NCBI RefSeq assembly: GCF_003054045.1
Contig: NZ_QBKH01000001.1
Span: 682,001 to 746,000, forward strand
DNA from: Sphingobacterium faecium
GTDB taxonomy: Bacteria > Bacteroidota > Bacteroidia > Sphingobacteriales > Sphingobacteriaceae
DNA: 64,000 nucleotides
Direction of reading: 5' to 3'
Numbering within the stretch: the stretch's first letter is position 1; each line of letters opens with the position of its first letter. Below, one piece after another: positions 25,389 through 34,463 of this stretch. The notes beneath the pieces were generated by a model, which worked only from the letters and a program-made list of their open reading frames with translations, searched no databases and had not been told where the DNA came from. A program made the translations under genes and the position numbers.

Positions 25389-26093
25389 ATGAAGAAAATA
25401 ACAGGTATAAAAGGATTGTTGTTTGATTATGGCGGAACATTAGATACCAATGGAAGACATTGGGCTGCTGTTTTTTTTGAACAATATCAGCAACATGGGA
25501 TAGCGATCGAAAAGTCAGATTTCTATAACGCTTATGTGTATGCTGAACGTAAAATGGCAACACAGCCCATTATCAAATCTTCTTTTAATTTTAAAGATGT
25601 ACTTTTTGCAAAGATTAATGCTCAGTTTGAGTATCTAAAAATGGAAACTTTAGTTGATAGTGTAGGTCTACAAATTGTGAATGCTTGTGATACGATTGTA
25701 TTAGATTGTTTGAAAAGAATACAACCTTTATTAGCATCTTTATCTATACAGTATAAGATGGTTATGGTATCCAATTTTTATGGCAATTTAGCGCATGTAT
25801 TAAACGATTATGACATGACGCACTACTTTCAAACGGTTATTGAATCTTCACTTGTAGGGGTTCGTAAACCTAATCCTGAAATCTATACATTAGGAGTTGC
25901 AGCTTTAGGATTACCTGCAGATGCGTGTGTTGTTATTGGAGATTCCTACACGAAAGATATGGAGCCGGGCAAGGTAAATGGTTGTAAAACAATATGGCTG
26001 AATGGTGATGGTTGGGAAGAAAAACCACTTATTTCAACAGAAGCTGCCGATTTTATGATTACTGATATACTACAACTGAAGAAGTTGTTATAG
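25389..26093 (+). CDS. HAD family hydrolase (putative phosphatase of the inositol-lipid operon)
   Basis: A 234-residue HAD hydrolase. FDYGGTLDT (residues 13-21) holds the nucleophile Asp, but the +2 position is Gly instead of the general-acid Asp of DxD phosphatases. MVMVSNFYG is motif II, GVRKPNPEIY carries the motif III Lys, and IGDSYTKDMEPG is motif IV. A helical cap lies between motifs I and II. It may dephosphorylate an inositol phosphate or lipid phosphate intermediate, but the missing Asp leaves its phosphatase activity uncertain. Last gene of the operon. Confidence 0.82.
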   Translation: MKKITGIKGLLFDYGGTLDTNGRHWAAVFFEQYQQHGIAIEKSDFYNAYVYAERKMATQPIIKSSFNFKDVLFAKINAQFEYLKMETLVDSVGLQIVNACDTIVLDCLKRIQPLLASLSIQYKMVMVSNFYGNLAHVLNDYDMTHYFQTVIESSLVGVRKPNPEIYTLGVAALGLPADACVVIGDSYTKDMEPGKVNGCKTIWLNGDGWEEKPLISTEAADFMITDILQLKKLL

Positions 26094-26120
26094 TAATTTC
26101 TTCAATTGTAAGTTTCCATA

Positions 26121-26177
26121 AACCTCCATCATTATTGGCTTTCTTGATTTATGCCGATTTTGTTTGGAGGTTCTTTT
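26121..26177 (+). terminator. Possible terminator after the inositol-lipid operon
   Basis: AACCTCCA (26121-26128) pairs with TGGAGGTT (26165-26172), then CTTTTT. The 36-nt interior has its own ATTGGC/GCCGAT stem. The long loop makes it less certain than other terminators here. Confidence 0.55.
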
Positions 26178-26660
26178 TGTGCTGAATATTTTCCTACTAT
26201 CTCTCTGTTATTTTAATTTCATCAATAAATCATGATGAACTTTTATTGATCATCTTGTGAATCAAGGATCGACTTATATGATTGTTTATCTATTTATAAG
26301 TCGTTATGTTGTTTTTTGATTCTCTATTATTTTAAGGTCATTCCAGTTCTGTATCAAACGAGTTATTGGTTACACCTTTTAAATAATGGGTAAAAGTGTT
26401 GCATGGATACTATTCGTTATATTTATGAATTAACCATTGGAATGGGAGTAAAAGCAACTGTATCGTAGTTGTATGAGAACACTAATATTAATAAAGGCAA
26501 CGCAAAAACAGATTGTAAACTATGGGTAGGTTAGTCTCTTCATACTTTTAGCGCAGATTCAACCACTCAGATCATTCAAAATTTAATTGAAGAAGTAAGT
26601 GCATTAGCTTAAGAAAGAAATGTGGTTAAAAGGAGATAGTAAAGAAATTAGAATAAAAAA

Positions 26661-26683
26661 ATGCGCAGTTTTTGGCTGCGCAT
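26661..26683 (-). terminator. rpoD terminator
   Basis: ATGCGCAG (26661-26668) pairs with CTGCGCAT (26676-26683). On the minus strand it is followed by a T-rich run, placing it about 20 nt after the rpoD stop. Confidence 0.85.
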
Positions 26684-26704
26684 CTAAAAATACTGTTAAT
26701 ACTA

Positions 26705-27565
26705 TTAACCTAAATAAGATTTTAAAATCTTGCTACGAGAAGTATGACGTAAGCGTTGTAAAGCTTTGTCTTTAATCTGGCGGACACGTTCACGAGTCAG
26801 GTTGAATTTTTCACCGATTTCCTCTAAAGATAATTGGTGGTTTGATCCAAGACCGAAAAATAAAACGATTATTTCTCTTTCGCGCTCTGTCAATGTAGAA
26901 AGTGAACGTCTAATTTCCTCCGATAAAGACTCATCGATAAGGGAACTGTCAGTATCTGGGTCATGATTCTCTAATACGTCTAATAGGGTGTTTTCTTCCC
27001 CTTGCACGAATGGTGCATCCATAGAGACATGTCTTCCCGAATTACTTAAAGTATCCGAAACTTTATCGACTGTTGTTTCAAGGATGTCCGCTAACTCTTC
27101 TGGTGAAGGTTCGCGTTCATACTCTTGTTCTAATTTAGAGAATGCTTTACTAATTTTACTTAATGAACCCACTTGGTTCAAAGGTAAACGCACAATACGA
27201 GATTGCTCCGCAATAGCTTGAAGAATTGATTGACGAATCCACCATACCGCATAAGAGATAAATTTAAAACCCTTAGTTTCGTCAAAACGTTTAGCTGCTT
27301 TTATTAAGCCCAAGTTGCCTTCGTTGATTAAATCACCTAAGGTTAATCCTTGATTCTGATATTGTTTTGCTACAGATACGACGAAACGTAAGTTAGTTTT
27401 AGTCAATTTCTCCAAGGCAACTTGGTCACCTTCACGAATACGTTGTGCTAATTCAACTTCTTCTTCTGCTGTTATTAAGTCTACTTTACCAATTTCGTGT
27501 AAATACTTGTCTAACGACTGTGACTCACGATTGGTAATCGATTGTGTAATTTTGAGCTGTCTCAT
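26705..27565 (-). CDS. rpoD: Primary RNA polymerase sigma factor RpoD/SigA
   Basis: A 286-residue group-1 sigma factor with the short form typical of Bacteroidota: no region 1.1, starting at region 1.2 ([25 protein letters not shown]). Region 2 has [36 protein letters not shown], region 3 [19 protein letters not shown] and region 4 [15 protein letters not shown] with [27 protein letters not shown]. It recognises the TTTG/TAnnTTTG promoters seen in this window. A -7-like TATTTTTG lies on the minus strand at 27609-27602, with no clear -33. A terminator follows. Confidence 0.97.
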   Translation of the reverse strand: MRQLKITQSITNRESQSLDKYLHEIGKVDLITAEEEVELAQRIREGDQVALEKLTKTNLRFVVSVAKQYQNQGLTLGDLINEGNLGLIKAAKRFDETKGFKFISYAVWWIRQSILQAIAEQSRIVRLPLNQVGSLSKISKAFSKLEQEYEREPSPEELADILETTVDKVSDTLSNSGRHVSMDAPFVQGEENTLLDVLENHDPDTDSSLIDESLSEEIRRSLSTLTEREREIIVLFFGLGSNHQLSLEEIGEKFNLTRERVRQIKDKALQRLRHTSRSKILKSYLG

Positions 27566-27941
27566 TAATTATATTAATACCTTTCTTCTCTGAAATGTTT
27601 GCAAAAATACAAAATAAAAACGAATTATTTTAATATTTATTGCTGATACATGATTATATCATGCTGATTATGAGGAATTTTATTTCTTAATTGATGTAGC
27701 AAAAATTATTCCAAAAAGAGTTGAAATGGTCATAATAATGTTTGAACTTTTAAATCAGGTTGTAATTGATTGGTAATGAATGAGCTTTGCCTGTGTAAAG
27801 GACTTGCTACTCATAATGGGAGAGGAAAAGCTGTATTTTTCAAAATAAATGATACATTTGATCATACTGGAAATTAAATTTTTCATAACCAAAACATTTT
27901 TATGATTCACATGTTTTTCAATAAAACATATAATTTTGATT
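27566..27941. other. Divergent region between rpoD and a small HTH gene
   Basis: No gene seen on either strand. It holds the probable rpoD promoter at the left and AT-rich DNA without recognised structure. No DUF2975 membrane protein gene, the common partner of the downstream HTH type, is present. Confidence 0.5.
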
Positions 27942-28184
27942 ATGCCAATTATTATACATTTAGACAAAATAATGCGAGATCGCAAAATGTCACTGAATGA
28001 GCTAAGTGCTAAGGTAGGCATCACACTGTCAAACCTATCTATCATTAAAAATCAAAAAGCCAAAGCATTGCGTTTGGATACTCTGGCTTCGATCTGTGAA
28101 GCGTTAGCGTGTCAGCCAGCTGATTTAATGGAATTTATACCGGAAAAATCCGATGAACAGAAAAAAGAGGAGGTGGCATTCTAG
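27942..28184 (+). CDS. Small Cro/C1-type HTH regulator (YozG-like)
   Basis: An 80-residue single-domain helix-turn-helix protein (HLDKIMRDRKMSLNELSAKVGITLSNLSIIKNQKAKALRLDTLASICEAL). ATG at 27942 gives the usual MPIIIHLD start; the in-frame TTG at 27936 is not needed. The pattern matches YozG-like regulators, which usually sit beside a DUF2975 membrane protein. Here it is alone. Its 3' end overlaps the convergent fmt gene by 4 bp. Target unknown. Confidence 0.87.
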   Translation: MPIIIHLDKIMRDRKMSLNELSAKVGITLSNLSIIKNQKAKALRLDTLASICEALACQPADLMEFIPEKSDEQKKEEVAF

Positions 28185-29098
28185 AACCGATACCCTCTTA
28201 AGAAATCTATAATTTCCATTTTTTTCTTACCTTCTATCTGCAATTGGATCACATGTATGTAACCATTATTGCCTGCAAATTTTAGGTAAGACTTACCGTC
28301 GGTCTTATAATCTCCAGGTGTAATATCTGGGGTTGAATATTCTTTTGCCCCCATATAAATCTTTAATACTTTATTGTCTAAGTATGTATAGGCGGTAGGA
28401 TATGGACTCAATCCGCGAATGAGGTTATAGATAGTATCAACATCTTGATTCCAGTCAATTTGACAGTTTTCTTTGAATATTTTAGGCGCATGCTTCAATT
28501 CGTTCTCTGGAATTAACGTGTTTTGTGCTTTGGGTGTTAAGGTATTAGTTTTTAGTCCTGCCAAAGTTTTTAAAAGTAATTGTGCACCAGTATGCATCAG
28601 TTTATCGTGTAAAATTCCAGCATGGTCATCAGGGGCAATAGTAACCTGCTCCGATAATAGAATATTTCCGGTATCGATTTCATGTTGTAAAAGAAAGGTT
28701 GACACACCGCTCACTTTTTCGCCATTGATAATTGCGTGGTTGATGGGGGCAGCTCCTCTATATTGCGGTAATAATGATGCATGTACATTAATGGTGCCAT
28801 AAGGGGGCATATTCCATACTGCTTCAGGTAGCATGCGAAAAGCAACGACCACTTGCAAATCTGCTTGATAGATTCTTAATTCTTCCAAAAAATCAGGATC
28901 TCTAAGTTTAACAGGTTGTAATACCGGTATACCATGAGCTTCTGCATAAACCTTGACTGCAGATTGATGAAGTTTTTGTCCGCGACCCGCCGGTTTGTCT
29001 GGTGCTGTGACTACTGCTACAATATTTTCTCCGGACTGTACCAGAGCATCCAATGAAGCGACTGCAAAGTCTGGAGTTCCCATGAATATGATGCGCAT
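28181..29098 (-). CDS. fmt: Methionyl-tRNA formyltransferase
   Basis: A 305-residue cytosolic enzyme that formylates initiator Met-tRNA using 10-formyl-THF. RIIFMGTPDFAVASLDAL opens the formyltransferase Rossmann domain. NVHASLLPQYRGAAPINHAIINGE (about residue 108) carries the catalytic Asn/His block, with Asp in QHEIDTGNIL. A C-terminal OB-like domain (about 205-305) follows. Length is standard. It is divergent from the FtsX-type permease gene. Confidence 0.96.
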   Translation of the reverse strand: MRIIFMGTPDFAVASLDALVQSGENIVAVVTAPDKPAGRGQKLHQSAVKVYAEAHGIPVLQPVKLRDPDFLEELRIYQADLQVVVAFRMLPEAVWNMPPYGTINVHASLLPQYRGAAPINHAIINGEKVSGVSTFLLQHEIDTGNILLSEQVTIAPDDHAGILHDKLMHTGAQLLLKTLAGLKTNTLTPKAQNTLIPENELKHAPKIFKENCQIDWNQDVDTIYNLIRGLSPYPTAYTYLDNKVLKIYMGAKEYSTPDITPGDYKTDGKSYLKFAGNNGYIHVIQLQIEGKKKMEIIDFLRGYRF

Positions 29099-29175
29099 AT
29101 CGATAATGTTTTCTTATTTTAGTACTGAAATGATGGAAACAGCAGGAATAAAGTAGGCTGGTTCGCATTTTTTTT

Positions 29176-29184
29176 TAACTTTGC
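29176..29184 (+). promoter_or_regulatory. -7 element of the FtsX-type permease promoter
   Basis: TAACTTTGC fits the Bacteroidota -7 consensus TAnnTTTG exactly and lies 26 bp before the start codon. A matching -33 is not obvious. Confidence 0.55.
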
Positions 29185-29209
29185 GAAGTTACATAAATAA
29201 TTTAAAAGC

Positions 29210-30430
29210 TTGAATTTTCCATACTTTTTAGCCAAGAGGATCACTTTTTTAGGAAAAAGAACTTTTTCTAAATTAATCGTGCGCATTACCATAGGAGCAA
29301 TAGCCTTGGCAATCGCGGCGATCATTCTTTCTGTGGGTGTATTACGAGGATTCAAATCAGAGATCACCGGTAAGCAACGTGGTTTTTTTGGAGATATTAT
29401 CGTTCTTCGTTATGATCTCAACAATTCTTATGAAAATTCACCGATTGCTTTAGATTCGGAGCAATTAGATTCCGTTAGAAATCATGACAATGTGGTTGGT
29501 ATTAGTTCTTTTGCTACTAAGCCTGGAATTATCAATGTCAACGATGAGGTGGAGGGGGTATTACTAAAAGGAGTGGATACGGGATACGATCAACGTTATT
29601 TAAAGAATATACTAGTTGAAGGGGATACCTTAAATTTTAATAAGGATGAAGGTACAGGAGAACAGATTTTAATTTCTAAATATCTAGCCAACAGATTAAT
29701 GCTTAAGGTCGGTGACGATTTTATCATGTACTTTGTGCAGCAGCCTATTCGAAAACGTAAATTTGAAATAAAAGGTATTTATAACTCGGGTTCTGAAGAG
29801 TTGGATAAAGTGTATGTCATCGGTTCTCTTAATTTGATTAGGAGACTTAATAATTTGGATAGTACGGCTGTTGGCGGGTATGAAGTGCGTATTCACGACT
29901 TCTCTAAATTGCAACAAACAACTAATGAAATTGATGATCTTATACCTGTAGATATGCATGCTGTAAGTATTCGTGATCAGGTACCTGATATCTTTCAATG
30001 GTTAGATTTACTTGATATGAATACGACAATAATCTTTATACTGGTCACTTTAGTAGCGATCATCAATATGGTTTCAGCCTTACTAATCACCATTTTGGAA
30101 CGTACTTCGATGATTGGGATTCTAAAGGCATTGGGCTTTCATAATACTGGTGTGCGACGGGTGTTTATGTACAATGCGCTATATTTGATTGGTTTAGGGC
30201 TATTGTTAGGTAATTTTATCGGATTAGGCCTTTATTTCTTCCAAGATTATACTCATTTCTTCAAATTGGATGAACAGACTTATTATATCTCTTATGTGGC
30301 GGTCAAACTATACTGGACCGATATTGTGCTGATCAATATGTCATTGGTAGTGATCGGTATGTTAGCGCTGTTTATTCCTTCCTTATTGATTACTAAAATT
30401 AGTCCTATTCGCGCGATTTCTTTTAAATAA
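29210..30430 (+). CDS. FtsX/LolCE-like ABC transporter permease
   Basis: A 406-residue MacB/FtsX-type permease: one N-terminal transmembrane helix (LIVRITIGAIALAIAAIIL, about residues 22-40), a large periplasmic domain (about 45-265), then three C-terminal helices with ILERTSMIGILKALGFHNTGVRRVFMYNALYLIGLGLLLG. This layout is used by LolC/E lipoprotein exporters. No ATPase gene is adjacent. The start is TTG at 29210, giving MNFPYFLAKRITFLGKR, the expected N-terminus; no ATG lies nearby in frame. Confidence 0.87.
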   Translation: MNFPYFLAKRITFLGKRTFSKLIVRITIGAIALAIAAIILSVGVLRGFKSEITGKQRGFFGDIIVLRYDLNNSYENSPIALDSEQLDSVRNHDNVVGISSFATKPGIINVNDEVEGVLLKGVDTGYDQRYLKNILVEGDTLNFNKDEGTGEQILISKYLANRLMLKVGDDFIMYFVQQPIRKRKFEIKGIYNSGSEELDKVYVIGSLNLIRRLNNLDSTAVGGYEVRIHDFSKLQQTTNEIDDLIPVDMHAVSIRDQVPDIFQWLDLLDMNTTIIFILVTLVAIINMVSALLITILERTSMIGILKALGFHNTGVRRVFMYNALYLIGLGLLLGNFIGLGLYFFQDYTHFFKLDEQTYYISYVAVKLYWTDIVLINMSLVVIGMLALFIPSLLITKISPIRAISFK

Positions 30431-30542
30431 TTGATTGCTTTAATTGTAGTTCCGAAATAAATATTTTACTTTTAGAGGTTTTGTAGAGGGATTTCTATGT
30501 GAAATACTTTGCACATGTGTACTTGAATTAGCTTATATATTT

Positions 30543-32666
30543 ATGAATAGAAACGTATTAGATCACTTATCGCATGCTTTTGAAGCACCTTTAAAAAGTC
30601 CAGTACTCATTTTCGCGCTTGTCTTATTTATTATTTTATTGTCTCCTATTTTATTACGTTCTATTAAGGTTCCTGGTATTATAGGTTTAATTATCTCTGG
30701 AGTGGTCATTGGTCCACACGGATTGAACTGGTTGGAGAAAAATTCGGCAGTGGACCTATTTTCCACAATCGGCTTGCTCTATATTATGTTTATTGCTGGA
30801 TTGGAGCTGGATATGAATGAATTTAAAAAAACAAAGCATAAAAGTTTATGGTTTGGTTTTTTTACTTTTATCATTCCAATAGCCATCGGTTTTCCGGTCT
30901 GTTATTATTTTTTGGATTACGGTATTTTAGCTAGTATATTGATTTCGAGTATGTTTGCAACACATACATTGGTGTCATATCCGATTGTTAATAGTTATGG
31001 TATTTCGAAAAATGAGGCTGTAGCTATTACTATTGGAGGTACCATATTGACTGATACTGCAGTATTGATTATTCTTGCTGTGATCACAGGTGCTTCCCAA
31101 GGTAATATCGGTCAAGAATTTTGGGTTACCTTAGGTGTATCCTTTGCTATCTTCCTTTTTATCATGTTTGGTGTTATTCCTCGTATTGCCAAATGGTTTT
31201 TCGAACGTATTGAAAGTGAAAAAACTTCTCACTATATTTTTATCTTATCGATTGTATTTTTCGCGGCTTTTTTGTCTGAGATAGCGGGGCTTGAACCTAT
31301 TATAGGTGCATTCGTTGCAGGCTTGGCATTGAATAAGTTGATTCCCCATTCTTCGGCACTGATGAATCGGATTGAGTTTATTGGAAATGCGATTTTCATT
31401 CCTTTTTTCTTGATTAGTGTGGGGATGATTGTTGATGTAAGCGTTTTATTGCGCGGTCCAGAAGCTTTAATTATAGCAGCTACATTGACATTAGTTGCTA
31501 TATTAGGTAAATGGGGTGCTGCATGGATAACACAATTAGTCTTTAAATATTCAGCAGGACAACGTAACGTTATCTTTGGTTTGAGTAGCTCACATGCTGC
31601 TGCAACTTTGGCTGTTATAATGGTCGGTTATAAAAATGAGATCATTGATGAAAATGTTTTGAACGGTACGATTTTATTGATTTTAGTAACGTGTATAGTA
31701 GCAAGTATTGTGACGGAGGGAGCATCTAAAAAAATTGTAATGGATGGGGATCAAGATGAGAGCCATATCAATATCGTAAAAGAACATGACGAGCATATTT
31801 TGATTCCACTGGCAAATATGGAGAATATGCAGCCTCTCTTGGATTTTGCTACTTTAATGCGTAGTAAAAAATCACATTATCCGATTAGTATTGTTTCTGT
31901 AGTGAAGGATAATGAGCAGGCGGAGAAAAATATGGCAATTGCTCGTAAAAACTTGGATAATATTGTTAAATATGCTTCAGGAAGTGAGACTGAAGTCAAT
32001 ATTGCAACAACTATTGATTTCAATATCCCAAGTGGTATCAGTCGAACTGCAAAAGATGTGATGGCTGATTGTATCTTGTTGGGATGGCCGAGCGCAAGCA
32101 ATTTTGTGGATAAAATCGTTGGCGAGAAGTCTGAAAGTATTTTAAATCGTACTTCTGCTAATGTCATGATGTGTCGATTTAAAAAACCATTTATTACGCA
32201 TAATAAGATTATTGTATTTGTACCACCCTTGGCTCAATCTGAATTTGGTTTTGAGTATTGGGTTGAGAAAGTGCTTAAATTAGGACAGGAGCTTACTATT
32301 TCGGTCACTTTTGTATGTGATCAACGTACAGAAGTCGCTACTAAAGCATTTCTAGATGAAATCAAAAATTCAGTTCCAGTCAATTATAAGATGTATGATG
32401 ATTGGGATCATATACAGGGACTAGCATCATTTAGAGAGGATAACGCACTTCTATTTTATGTGTCTTCACGTTATGGGGAAGTGTCATATCGAGATTCCTT
32501 GGATGGTTTGGCAAAGAAATTGGAAAGTATCCATGAAAATGTGGTATTAGTATTTCCAAGTCGAGTAGACAATCAACATATCGATGAATATGAAGATGTA
32601 CAAGCGGCGCCGATTTTTAGAAAAATCAGTAAGGAAATTGGCAACATGTTCAATAAAGATAAATAA
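30543..32666 (+). CDS. CPA2-type cation/proton antiporter with cytoplasmic UspA-like tail
   Basis: A 707-residue membrane antiporter of the KefB/NapA-like CPA2 family. About 12-13 helices occupy residues 15-400, with VPGIIGLIISGVVIGPHGLNWL, an FIAGLELDMNEFKKTK block and GLEPIIGAFVAGLALNKLIP. The remaining 300 residues are soluble and include two universal-stress-like halves (HILIPLANMENMQPLLDFA; HNKIIVFVPPLAQSEFGFEYWV) instead of a TrkA-N domain. It probably exchanges Na+ or K+ for H+, with the tail as a sensor. icd starts 8 bp downstream, so the two may be co-transcribed. Confidence 0.9.
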   Translation: MNRNVLDHLSHAFEAPLKSPVLIFALVLFIILLSPILLRSIKVPGIIGLIISGVVIGPHGLNWLEKNSAVDLFSTIGLLYIMFIAGLELDMNEFKKTKHKSLWFGFFTFIIPIAIGFPVCYYFLDYGILASILISSMFATHTLVSYPIVNSYGISKNEAVAITIGGTILTDTAVLIILAVITGASQGNIGQEFWVTLGVSFAIFLFIMFGVIPRIAKWFFERIESEKTSHYIFILSIVFFAAFLSEIAGLEPIIGAFVAGLALNKLIPHSSALMNRIEFIGNAIFIPFFLISVGMIVDVSVLLRGPEALIIAATLTLVAILGKWGAAWITQLVFKYSAGQRNVIFGLSSSHAAATLAVIMVGYKNEIIDENVLNGTILLILVTCIVASIVTEGASKKIVMDGDQDESHINIVKEHDEHILIPLANMENMQPLLDFATLMRSKKSHYPISIVSVVKDNEQAEKNMAIARKNLDNIVKYASGSETEVNIATTIDFNIPSGISRTAKDVMADCILLGWPSASNFVDKIVGEKSESILNRTSANVMMCRFKKPFITHNKIIVFVPPLAQSEFGFEYWVEKVLKLGQELTISVTFVCDQRTEVATKAFLDEIKNSVPVNYKMYDDWDHIQGLASFREDNALLFYVSSRYGEVSYRDSLDGLAKKLESIHENVVLVFPSRVDNQHIDEYEDVQAAPIFRKISKEIGNMFNKDK

Positions 32667-32674
32667 ACTGAACT

Positions 32675-33937
32675 ATGGCGAGTAAAATAACAAAGTCTTT
32701 GAATGGATCGTTGCAAGTGCCCGATCAACCGATTATTCCTTTTATTATTGGTGATGGAATAGGTCCCGATATTTGGCATGCTTCTGTGCGCGTATTCGAT
32801 CGAGCTGTCGAGGTGGCTTATGGTGGTAAAAGAAAGATCGAATGGAAAGAGATATTGGCTGGTCAAAAGGCTTTTGATACGACTGGAGAATGGTTGCCAC
32901 AAGAAACGATTGATGTATTGAAAGAATATTTGATCGGTATTAAGGGGCCTTTGACAACACCTATTGGCGGAGGAATTCGTTCTTTAAATGTGGCTTTGCG
33001 TAAAGAGCTTGATTTATTTGTGTGTCAGCGACCGACTAAATGGTATGAAGGTGTGCCTTCACCAGTGAAACATCCAGAATATGTCAATATGGTCATATTT
33101 CGTGAAAATACAGAAGATATCTATGCTGGAATCGAATTTGCTGCTGGTACATCAGATGCAGCTAAAATTCAAGATTTCTTACGTGATGAACTTCATGTTG
33201 ATTATAATTTTTCAACGGGTACGGGTGTGGGAATTAAATTGGTTTCTGAATTAGGATCTAAACGATTGATCCGTGCGGCTATTGAGCACGCTCTCGAACA
33301 TAAACTTCCTTCGGTTACTCTGGTGCATAAAGGTAATATTATGAAATTTACAGAGGGAGCATTTAAGAATTGGGGTTATGAGCTTGCTGAGACAGAATTT
33401 GAACATCAGACCTACACTTGGGGGCAGTGGGAGCGTACCAAAGAGGAAAAAGGAGATTCCGCTGCTAATGCCGAGCAGCAGGAAGCTTTGGCAGGAGGTA
33501 AATTATTGATTAAAGATGTAATTGCCGATAATTTCTTGCAGCAGATTTTATTGAATCCAAGTGATTACTCGGTGATTGCCACATTAAATCTGAATGGAGA
33601 TTATATATCTGATGCTTTAGCGGCTATTGTAGGCGGTATCGGTATAGCTCCTGGAGCGAATATCAATTATAACACAGGTCATGCTGTTTTTGAGGCAACA
33701 CATGGAACTGCTCCTCGTTTTGCAAATACGGATACGATGAACCCCTCCTCTGTTATTTTAAGTGGTGTGATGATGTTGGAATATATGGGTTGGCAGGAAG
33801 CTGCTGATATCATTGTAAAAGCATTGAGTAAAACCATAAAGGAGAAAACTGTAACCGTAGATTTTTTCAGTCTAATGGAAAATGCAACGCTTGTTAAAAC
33901 GAGTTCGTTTGCTGATCATATTATTGAAAAGTTGTAA
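32675..33937 (+). CDS. icd: NADP-dependent isocitrate dehydrogenase
   Basis: A 420-residue TCA-cycle enzyme converting isocitrate to 2-oxoglutarate. Motifs are [17 protein letters not shown] (about 20-36), [22 protein letters not shown] (substrate Ser/Arg, about 108-130), [60 protein letters not shown] and [24 protein letters not shown]. Length and pattern match the E. coli-type homodimer. It lies 8 bp after the antiporter gene; a terminator follows. Confidence 0.96.
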   Translation: MASKITKSLNGSLQVPDQPIIPFIIGDGIGPDIWHASVRVFDRAVEVAYGGKRKIEWKEILAGQKAFDTTGEWLPQETIDVLKEYLIGIKGPLTTPIGGGIRSLNVALRKELDLFVCQRPTKWYEGVPSPVKHPEYVNMVIFRENTEDIYAGIEFAAGTSDAAKIQDFLRDELHVDYNFSTGTGVGIKLVSELGSKRLIRAAIEHALEHKLPSVTLVHKGNIMKFTEGAFKNWGYELAETEFEHQTYTWGQWERTKEEKGDSAANAEQQEALAGGKLLIKDVIADNFLQQILLNPSDYSVIATLNLNGDYISDALAAIVGGIGIAPGANINYNTGHAVFEATHGTAPRFANTDTMNPSSVILSGVMMLEYMGWQEAADIIVKALSKTIKEKTVTVDFFSLMENATLVKTSSFADHIIEKL

Positions 33938-33965
33938 AAATTGTTTCAAATACAAGAGATAAATT

Positions 33966-33999
33966 TGACCTTTGACTATTGTTCAAAGGTCATTTTTTT
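33966..33999 (+). terminator. icd terminator
   Basis: A perfect 10-bp stem TGACCTTTGA (33966-33975) / TCAAAGGTCA (33983-33992) with a 7-nt loop and T8. It ends 4 bp before the next ATG. Confidence 0.9.
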
Positions 34000-34002
34000 T
34001 AT

Positions 34003-34260
34003 ATGCAATTTTCAGATTTACCCCCTTTTATAAAAGTTTCCCCTGTATTTACACCAGAAGAGATACAACAATTGTTGACAGTAAACCAGCTACCTGATGA
34101 TGATGAGATCGACGCGATACGCGATGAACCGGAAATTTTTGATCTGCTCAATGCTTTTATTGGTGATGATTCGAGTCGTCAAATACATCTCCAACTTTAT
34201 GCCCAAGATTTATTAAAAAAAAATAAAGTAGATCAAGCTTGGAAAGTAATCTTATTATAG
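34003..34260 (+). CDS. Small hypothetical protein (85 aa)
   Basis: An 85-residue acidic, probably helical protein, starting MQFSDLPPFIKVSPVFTPEEIQ and ending LKKNKVDQAWKVILL. No family recognised. It has no signal or membrane segment. Base composition and the absence of in-frame stops fit a real gene. ATG at 34003 sits 4 bp after the T tract of the icd terminator; the upstream TTG at 33979 would place the start inside the hairpin. Expression would depend on read-through from icd. Confidence 0.6.
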   Translation: MQFSDLPPFIKVSPVFTPEEIQQLLTVNQLPDDDEIDAIRDEPEIFDLLNAFIGDDSSRQIHLQLYAQDLLKKNKVDQAWKVILL

Positions 34261-34362
34261 GTTGGACATAATATCATTTTTAACAAATTTGAAGCAGTTT
34301 TATGTTATCTTTTTATCATTTAGGCATTAGTTTTTTCTAAATTTCATTAATATTGATTTTTT

Positions 34363-34395
34363 ATTGAAATTTAAATAAGAAATCTTGTACCTTTG
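34363..34395 (+). promoter_or_regulatory. serCA promoter
   Basis: ATTG at 34363-34366 and TACCTTTG at 34388-34395, spaced 21 bp. The expected start of transcription near 34402 falls just before a perfect 16-bp palindrome. Confidence 0.6.
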
Positions 34396-34404
34396 ATCTT
34401 CGGA

Positions 34405-34420
34405 AAGCAAACGTTTGCTT
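34405..34420. promoter_or_regulatory. LacI/PurR-like operator before serC
   Basis: AAGCAAACGTTTGCTT is a perfect 16-bp palindrome. Its core GCAAACGTTTGC is that of LacI/PurR-family operators with a central CpG. It lies directly downstream of the -7 box, 43 bp before the serC ATG, a good position for repression. Confidence 0.6.
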
Positions 34421-34463
34421 AATCGAAGCGTAGAAAAGCTATACAAAAACAAACTATATATCG

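Larger units (their letters stand above)
26094..26704. other. Intergenic region with possible decayed reading frame
   Basis: Besides the two terminators, the stretch 26403-26612 can be read in one frame as three peptide pieces interrupted by stops (starting MDTIRYIYELTIG and ending QIIQNLIEEVSALA). The composition looks protein-like, but no family was recognised. Otherwise nothing is seen. Confidence 0.4.

Noticed and set aside
27755-28045. 96-codon minus-strand ORF opposite the small HTH gene
   Set aside because: It overlaps a recognised HTH gene antisense and has no domain-like sequence.
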